From assembly GCF_016862435.1 (NCBI RefSeq), contig NZ_BOMY01000051.1, positions 124,001 to 188,000 on the forward strand: a stretch of DNA of 64,000 nucleotides, in the 5' to 3' direction. Under the pieces are notes generated by a model, which searched no databases, was not told the origin of the DNA, and saw nothing but the letters and a program-made list of their open reading frames with translations. This document shows, piece after piece, positions 60,118 to 64,000 of the stretch. The stretch is from Paractinoplanes tereljensis. Its GTDB lineage: Bacteria; Actinomycetota; Actinomycetes; Mycobacteriales; Micromonosporaceae. The translations under genes were made by a program, and so were the position numbers. Position 1 is the first letter of the stretch, and each line of letters begins with the position of its first letter.

Positions 60118-60687
60118 CTACTCATCGGGCCAGTGCCTCAGCAGTGCGTCCAGCGCGTCCATGGCACGCGACCAGGAGCGCTCCGAACTCGGCGAACTGT
60201 GGTCGAAGCCGCCGGCCAGCTCCAGGCTCACGTAACCGTGGAAGGTCGCGCCGAGAACGCGTACGGCATGGGTCTCCTCGGCCTCGGGCACGTCGTAGCC
60301 GCGCAGAATCGCCCTGATCATCTCGGTGTGCCGGAGTCCGGCACTGGCCGCGGCGGTCGCCGGGTCGAGCGGCATCCGGGCCGCGGCGTAGCGGCCGGGA
60401 TGCGCGCGGGCGTAGTCGCGGTAGACGTTGCCGAGCGCGGTCAGCGCGTCCCGGCCGGACCGGCCGGCCAGCGCCACCAGACCTCGATCGGCCAGCTCGG
60501 CCAGAGCCAGCAGGGCGACCCGGGTCTTGAGGTCGTGCGTGCTCTTCACGTGCGAATAGAGGCTCGGCACCGACACCTCGAACCGGCGGGCCAGCGCCGA
60601 CAGGCTGACCTGCTCGAACCCGGCTGCATCGGCCAGCTCGGCCGCGGCCTCGGCCAGTCGTTCCGCGGTAAGCCCCGCACGCGCCAC
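60118..60687 (-). CDS. TetR family transcriptional regulator
   Basis: 189 aa. Helix-turn-helix at residues about 27-50 (VSLSALARRFEVSVPSLYSHV). C-terminal helices with LGATFHGYVSLELAGGFDHS mark the TetR WHG-type ligand domain. Divergent from the 60753 gene across 65 bp that hold two palindromes. Likely represses itself, the downstream SGNH gene and the divergent one. Ligand unknown. Confidence 0.87.
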   Translation of the reverse strand: MARAGLTAERLAEAAAELADAAGFEQVSLSALARRFEVSVPSLYSHVKSTHDLKTRVALLALAELADRGLVALAGRSGRDALTALGNVYRDYARAHPGRYAAARMPLDPATAAASAGLRHTEMIRAILRGYDVPEAEETHAVRVLGATFHGYVSLELAGGFDHSSPSSERSWSRAMDALDALLRHWPDE

Positions 60688-60703
60688 ACGCCACCTCCCC
60701 CAA

Positions 60704-60742
60704 TTGCCTATGCTATCTAAGCAAAAACCTAAAGGCTTTAGG
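60704..60742. promoter_or_regulatory. Two adjacent palindromes, TetR operators
   Basis: CCTAAAG-G-CTTTAGG (60728-60742) is perfect with 7-bp arms. TTGCCTA...TAAGCAA (60704-60724) is a second, imperfect repeat. They fill the gap between TetR and the 60753 gene; AGGAAGGG (60741-60748) is that gene's ribosome site, so binding would block it. Confidence 0.6.
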
Positions 60743-60752
60743 AAGGGTACGG

Positions 60753-61361
60753 ATGCGCTTCGATGGCTGGATCGCCGGCCTAGGCACCGCCAGTGGCGTG
60801 CGGCTCGTGCTGGGGCATTGGCCGGGGTCGCCGTTCGGGCCGGTCAGCGACGTCATGATCGAGCACGCGAGCGGCCACCGGGAGCTGCTCGCGCCGACCG
60901 AGGAGCTGGCCCGGTTCGTCGCCGACACCTACTCCTTCGACCAGGTGCGAATCGTGCCGGTGACGGTCGAACGGTCCGGGCCGGAGTGGGCCGTCGCGGC
61001 CGGGCCGCTCAGCCTGCGATTCACCACCGGTGGGCGCGGAGCGCTGGGGTGGCTGCTGCGCGCGGTGCCGCCGGTCCTGGCCCGGCAACTTCCGTGGGTT
61101 CGGCTGATCGACGTGCCGGCCCGGCTGCTGACCGGCGTGCGCACCTACGGCAGTGCGGGGAACGGCCGCCGCGAGTGGTATGCCGTGCAGGACCTGCACC
61201 GGATCACCGCGGCCGGCGCGACGCTCGACGGCGTGGATCTGGGACCGCTCAGCGACGTCGACCCACCGGTGCGGTTCGGCTTCGGCTCGACGCCACGCTC
61301 CCCGTCCCTGGCCCGCATCACCACCACGGTCCGGGTGTCCGGGCGAATGGCCGGGAAGTGA
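60753..61361 (+). CDS. Hypothetical protein under TetR control
   Basis: 202 aa, ATG with AGGAAGGG before it. Mixed alpha/beta, no signal peptide and no long membrane helix; LGWLLRAVPPVLARQLPWVRL is a moderately hydrophobic amphipathic stretch. It opens MRFDGWIAGLGTASGVRLVLGHW and is rich in Arg and Gly. I cannot place it in a known enzyme family from motifs. Divergent from a TetR regulator with paired operators, which suggests induction by a small molecule. Confidence 0.6.
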   Translation: MRFDGWIAGLGTASGVRLVLGHWPGSPFGPVSDVMIEHASGHRELLAPTEELARFVADTYSFDQVRIVPVTVERSGPEWAVAAGPLSLRFTTGGRGALGWLLRAVPPVLARQLPWVRLIDVPARLLTGVRTYGSAGNGRREWYAVQDLHRITAAGATLDGVDLGPLSDVDPPVRFGFGSTPRSPSLARITTTVRVSGRMAGK

Positions 61362-61456
61362 GCACTGGTTGACCTTCCGGGTGAACAACGGATCACCGCA
61401 GAATCCGCCATCAGGGCGCACGCGTTGTCCCGTTTAGTTTCCGGGGGGAATTCCAC

Positions 61457-62248
61457 ATGGCTCACAGTCAGAACGGGTGGTCGGCCGGCACGCCGACCAC
61501 GATCGGTGGTCTCGACAAGTCACCGGTACCGGGCACGAAGATCAAGCTGCCGCAGGGGGTGCGCAAGGGTGATGTGGCGACAGTGCTGCTCTACGTCGCC
61601 GAGCGGTTCCACCATTCCGTCGAGGCTCTGCACGCGGATCAGTGCTGGGGGTACAACTATCGCAAGGTCCGCGGCTCGGAGAGCACCCTCTCGAACCATG
61701 CCTCGGGCACCGCGATCGACCTCAACGCTCCGGCGCACCCGCTGGGCAAAGCCGGCACCTTCAACGCCAAGCAGGTCGCCGCGATCCGCAAGATCCTGGA
61801 TTTCTGCGACGGGGCGGTGCGCTGGGGCGGCGACTATCGAACGCGTAAGGACGAGATGCACTTCGAGTTGATCAAGGACGCCTCCGACGTCGCCCTGATC
61901 GCCAAGAAGATCCACGTCGCGCGGGCCGACGCGGCGGCGCATGCCAAACTGGCCGAGACCAGCCTGCTCGACCCGGCAACGATCCGGCGCTGGCAGCAAA
62001 TTATGCACACCCCGGCGGACGGGGCGATCCACGAGCCGTCGGATCTGGTCAAGGCTGTGCAGCGACACCTCAACAAGCACGGCGGCAAGCTGACCGTCGA
62101 CGGCCTCGGCCTGGCTCGGGGCACGAAGACCAAGACCGTCGCGGCGCTGCAGAAATATCTCGGCATCCGAGCCACCGGGATCCTGCCCAAGGGCAAGTCG
62201 GCCACGGTCCTCACGCTCCAGAAGCGCCTCAACACCGGCACGTTCTGA
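61457..62248 (+). CDS. M15-type peptidoglycan peptidase
   Basis: 263 aa. The zinc site of the D-Ala-D-Ala carboxypeptidase/endolysin group is complete: H81 and D88 in SNHASGTAID, H135 in DEMHFEL. GGDYRTRKDEMHFE is typical of phage-type endolysins (Peptidase M15, VanY-like). The last about 90 residues (TIRRWQQIMHTPADG, VAALQKYLG, VLTLQKRLN) look like two peptidoglycan-binding-type helical repeats. No signal peptide, as in holin-dependent lysins, so export is unexplained. GGGGGGAA is the ribosome site. Confidence 0.82.
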   Translation: MAHSQNGWSAGTPTTIGGLDKSPVPGTKIKLPQGVRKGDVATVLLYVAERFHHSVEALHADQCWGYNYRKVRGSESTLSNHASGTAIDLNAPAHPLGKAGTFNAKQVAAIRKILDFCDGAVRWGGDYRTRKDEMHFELIKDASDVALIAKKIHVARADAAAHAKLAETSLLDPATIRRWQQIMHTPADGAIHEPSDLVKAVQRHLNKHGGKLTVDGLGLARGTKTKTVAALQKYLGIRATGILPKGKSATVLTLQKRLNTGTF

Positions 62249-62298
62249 TCGCGACGGTCCGCTAGGCTGGACGCTTTCCCGGCCACTGTCGTGAGTGG

Positions 62299-64000
62299 AT
62301 GGCGTTCCGCATGGATGTCGGCAGCGCGCTCGACCACCAACTCAGGAAGGCCCGCATGCGGGCCTTCCTCGGTCGCGCCCGGGAGCTGGCCGCTTTCCGG
62401 GCGGCCCTGGCCCGGCAACCCAGCTACACGGTGCTCTACCTGTACGGTCCGGGCGGCATCGGCAAATCCACGCTTCTGCAGCGCATCGCCGATGAGATCC
62501 CAGCCGTCTTTCTCGAGCCGGGCGCCGAACCGGGCACCGAACCAGCGCCGCTGATTCTGATCGACGGCCTCGACCGCCTCGACCGGCCGGCGGAATGGCT
62601 TCGCGAGAAGGTGCTGCCGACCGGCCCGGTGATCGTGGTAGCCGCTCGGCAGCCGCCCTCCGCACAGTGGCGCGCCGACCTTGGCTGGAACGACATCCTG
62701 CGGCCGCTGCCGCTGGGGCCGCTGACTCCCGCCGAGTCGGCCGCGCTGCTGCACACGCACCGGGTGCCGGCCGACCGGCACGCCGCAGTGCTGGCCTTCT
62801 GCTGCGGCAATCCGCTGGCGCTGCGGGTGGCCGCGCAGTTGGTCACCGGCGACCGCGACGCGACCGACGACGACATCTGCCGCGACGTCGCGGCGTCGAT
62901 CGCCGACCAGTTGCTCGGCGACCTCCCGTCACCGGCCCATCGGCAGGCCGTGGAGGCAATCGCGCACGCCTGGCGGACCAACGAGGAGTTGCTGCGCGCC
63001 GCGCTCCCCGGTGAGGATGCCGCGACCCTGTTCAGCTGGCTGCGAGCTCAGCCGTTCACCGCGGCCGACGCCCGCGGCGTCTACCCGGTCGACGCGGTGC
63101 GCAACGTCGTGGAGGCCGACCTTCGGTGGCGCGACGAGAACCGCTTCGCGGCCATGCATACCAGGATCAAAACCCACTTGATCGTACGCGCGCGGACCGC
63201 TACCGGCAGCGCCGAGCTGCCCAACGCCGCCGACGTGATATTCGTGCAGCGCCACGAGAACCGCCTGTGGCCGTACTTCACCAGGCTCTACGGATTCGAG
63301 GTGACCGAGCACCCGTACGATCCGGCCGACCGGCCGCAGGTGCTGGAGATGGCGCGGGCGGCCGAGGGCCCGGAGAGCGCGGCCATCGCGGACTTCTGGC
63401 TCGGCCGGCAGCCAGCCGCGTTCCGGGTCTATCGCCGCGCCGGGAATCTGTGTGCTTTCGGCGCCCGGCTGCGGCTGAGCCGGCCCGACGACGACGAACT
63501 CGCCGCGGATCCGGTCGTCGCCACGGCCTGGGCCCGCACGCAGCGCGTCACGCCGCTGCGGCCGGGCGAACACCTGAACATTGCCCGGTTCAACGTCGAA
63601 CCCGCGGCCTACTACCGGCCGTCCGAGGCGATGGACCTGATGCGGCTGCGCCTGGCCGCGACCATCATGTGTGAGGACGGCCTGGCCTGGTCGGTGATTC
63701 TGACCCCCGACCTGTTCTGGGCACCGACCATCGAGCGCAGCCACACCCGTGATGCCGGGCCGCCGATCACCGTCGGCGGCCGCGACTATTTCCTGTTCTC
63801 GCAGTGCTTCGGGGCGATGCCGATCACCGCCTGGTCGGACGTCGGCGTCGACCTGATGATGGAGCGCCGCCCCCGGTCGGTGCCCCGCGCGGCCTCGCCG
63901 TGGAACCGGGACGACTTCGACGAGGCGGTCCAGCAGGCATTGCGCTGCTGGCGGCGCACCGACGAACTCGCCGAAACCGACCTGACCCACAGCCGGCTGG
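62299..64000 (+). CDS. STAND/AAA-like ATPase (partial, C-terminus off window)
   Basis: At least 567 codons in one open frame to the right edge. Starts ATG 62299 or ATG 62311. Walker A GPGGIGKST (50-58) follows LYLY; Walker B is LILIDGLDRLD (about 88-98), and VIVVAARQPP could be sensor 1. The helical LTPAESAALLHTHRVPADRH, with CCGNPLALRVAAQL, is the GxP-type ARC/winged segment of STAND ATPases. From about residue 290 an unrelated alpha/beta region begins (RLWPYFTRLYGFEVTEHPYDP) that I cannot identify. Such proteins act as switch-like regulators or defence sensors. Confidence 0.7.
   Translation, partial: MAFRMDVGSALDHQLRKARMRAFLGRARELAAFRAALARQPSYTVLYLYGPGGIGKSTLLQRIADEIPAVFLEPGAEPGTEPAPLILIDGLDRLDRPAEWLREKVLPTGPVIVVAARQPPSAQWRADLGWNDILRPLPLGPLTPAESAALLHTHRVPADRHAAVLAFCCGNPLALRVAAQLVTGDRDATDDDICRDVAASIADQLLGDLPSPAHRQAVEAIAHAWRTNEELLRAALPGEDAATLFSWLRAQPFTAADARGVYPVDAVRNVVEADLRWRDENRFAAMHTRIKTHLIVRARTATGSAELPNAADVIFVQRHENRLWPYFTRLYGFEVTEHPYDPADRPQVLEMARAAEGPESAAIADFWLGRQPAAFRVYRRAGNLCAFGARLRLSRPDDDELAADPVVATAWARTQRVTPLRPGEHLNIARFNVEPAAYYRPSEAMDLMRLRLAATIMCEDGLAWSVILTPDLFWAPTIERSHTRDAGPPITVGGRDYFLFSQCFGAMPITAWSDVGVDLMMERRPRSVPRAASPWNRDDFDEAVQQALRCWRRTDELAETDLTHSRL

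Noticed and set aside
1..64000. CRISPR arrays, tRNA or rRNA genes, transposase genes, phage structural genes
   Set aside because: None recognised by eye; short GC-rich repeats occur throughout but without regular repeat-spacer structure. A tRNAscan or CRISPR search would settle this.

Overview
The window is very GC-rich, uses GTG and TTG starts freely, has many translationally coupled genes (GTGA/ATGA overlaps), sugar ABC operons without their own ATPase, Tat-type signal peptides and many MarR/ROK/LacI/TetR regulators. This fits a mycelial actinomycete. Gene style suggests Micromonosporaceae (Actinoplanes-like), but that placement is inference; no rRNA or other marker gene is present. I saw no tRNA, rRNA, CRISPR array or transposase gene.

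Layout. 1-8.3 kb: small regulator/enzyme pairs (tautomerase and MarR; LacI and a secreted GH53 galactanase; an EEP-family hydrolase; an OhrR-like regulator facing a 68-aa orphan; a TetR-like-fold protein with a NylB-like serine hydrolase; a secreted sensor-like protein). 8.3-16.6 kb: an accessory conflict island. On the minus strand lies a three-gene operon (Trypco2-like protein, trypsin fused to two TIR/deoxyribohydrolase-like domains, TPR protein). Facing it is a 1547-aa toxin-like protein with an edema-factor/ExoY-like nucleotidyl cyclase region and an HExxH region, followed by a coupled 122-aa protein. 16.6-28.2 kb: an exopolysaccharide locus (three GT4 glycosyltransferases, LCP ligase, polyprenyl-P sugar transferase, Wzy-like polymerase, Wzx-like flippase, and Gmd plus Rmd, which together make GDP-D-rhamnose). 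28.6-34.4 kb: SGNH hydrolase, GH43, an FAD dehydrogenase and an amidase. 34.4-53.8 kb: plant-galactomannan use. One operon has a binding protein, two permeases, GH2 beta-mannosidase and GH26 mannanase under ROK/LacI-like control. A second has two permeases, a binding protein and GH36 alpha-galactosidase under another ROK repressor. Between them sits a 1461-aa membrane protein with two P-loop NTPase domains (NACHT-like and KAP-like). 53.7-64 kb: redox genes (F420 reductase-like, LLM monooxygenase, alcohol dehydrogenase, cupin), regulators, an M15 peptidase and a STAND-like ATPase cut by the window edge.

How it works together. Secreted GH26 would cut mannan. The ABC systems, probably energised by a shared ATPase elsewhere, import the oligosaccharides, which GH2 and GH36 finish inside the cell. 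Palindromes at the two ROK-linked promoters share CTTA...TAAG ends. The best candidates for an undescribed system are the protease/nucleotide-hydrolase operon facing the bifunctional toxin (8363-16567), the double-NTPase protein (42912-47297), and an 89-aa protein with serine at every third residue for 21 consecutive repeats (55895-56164).
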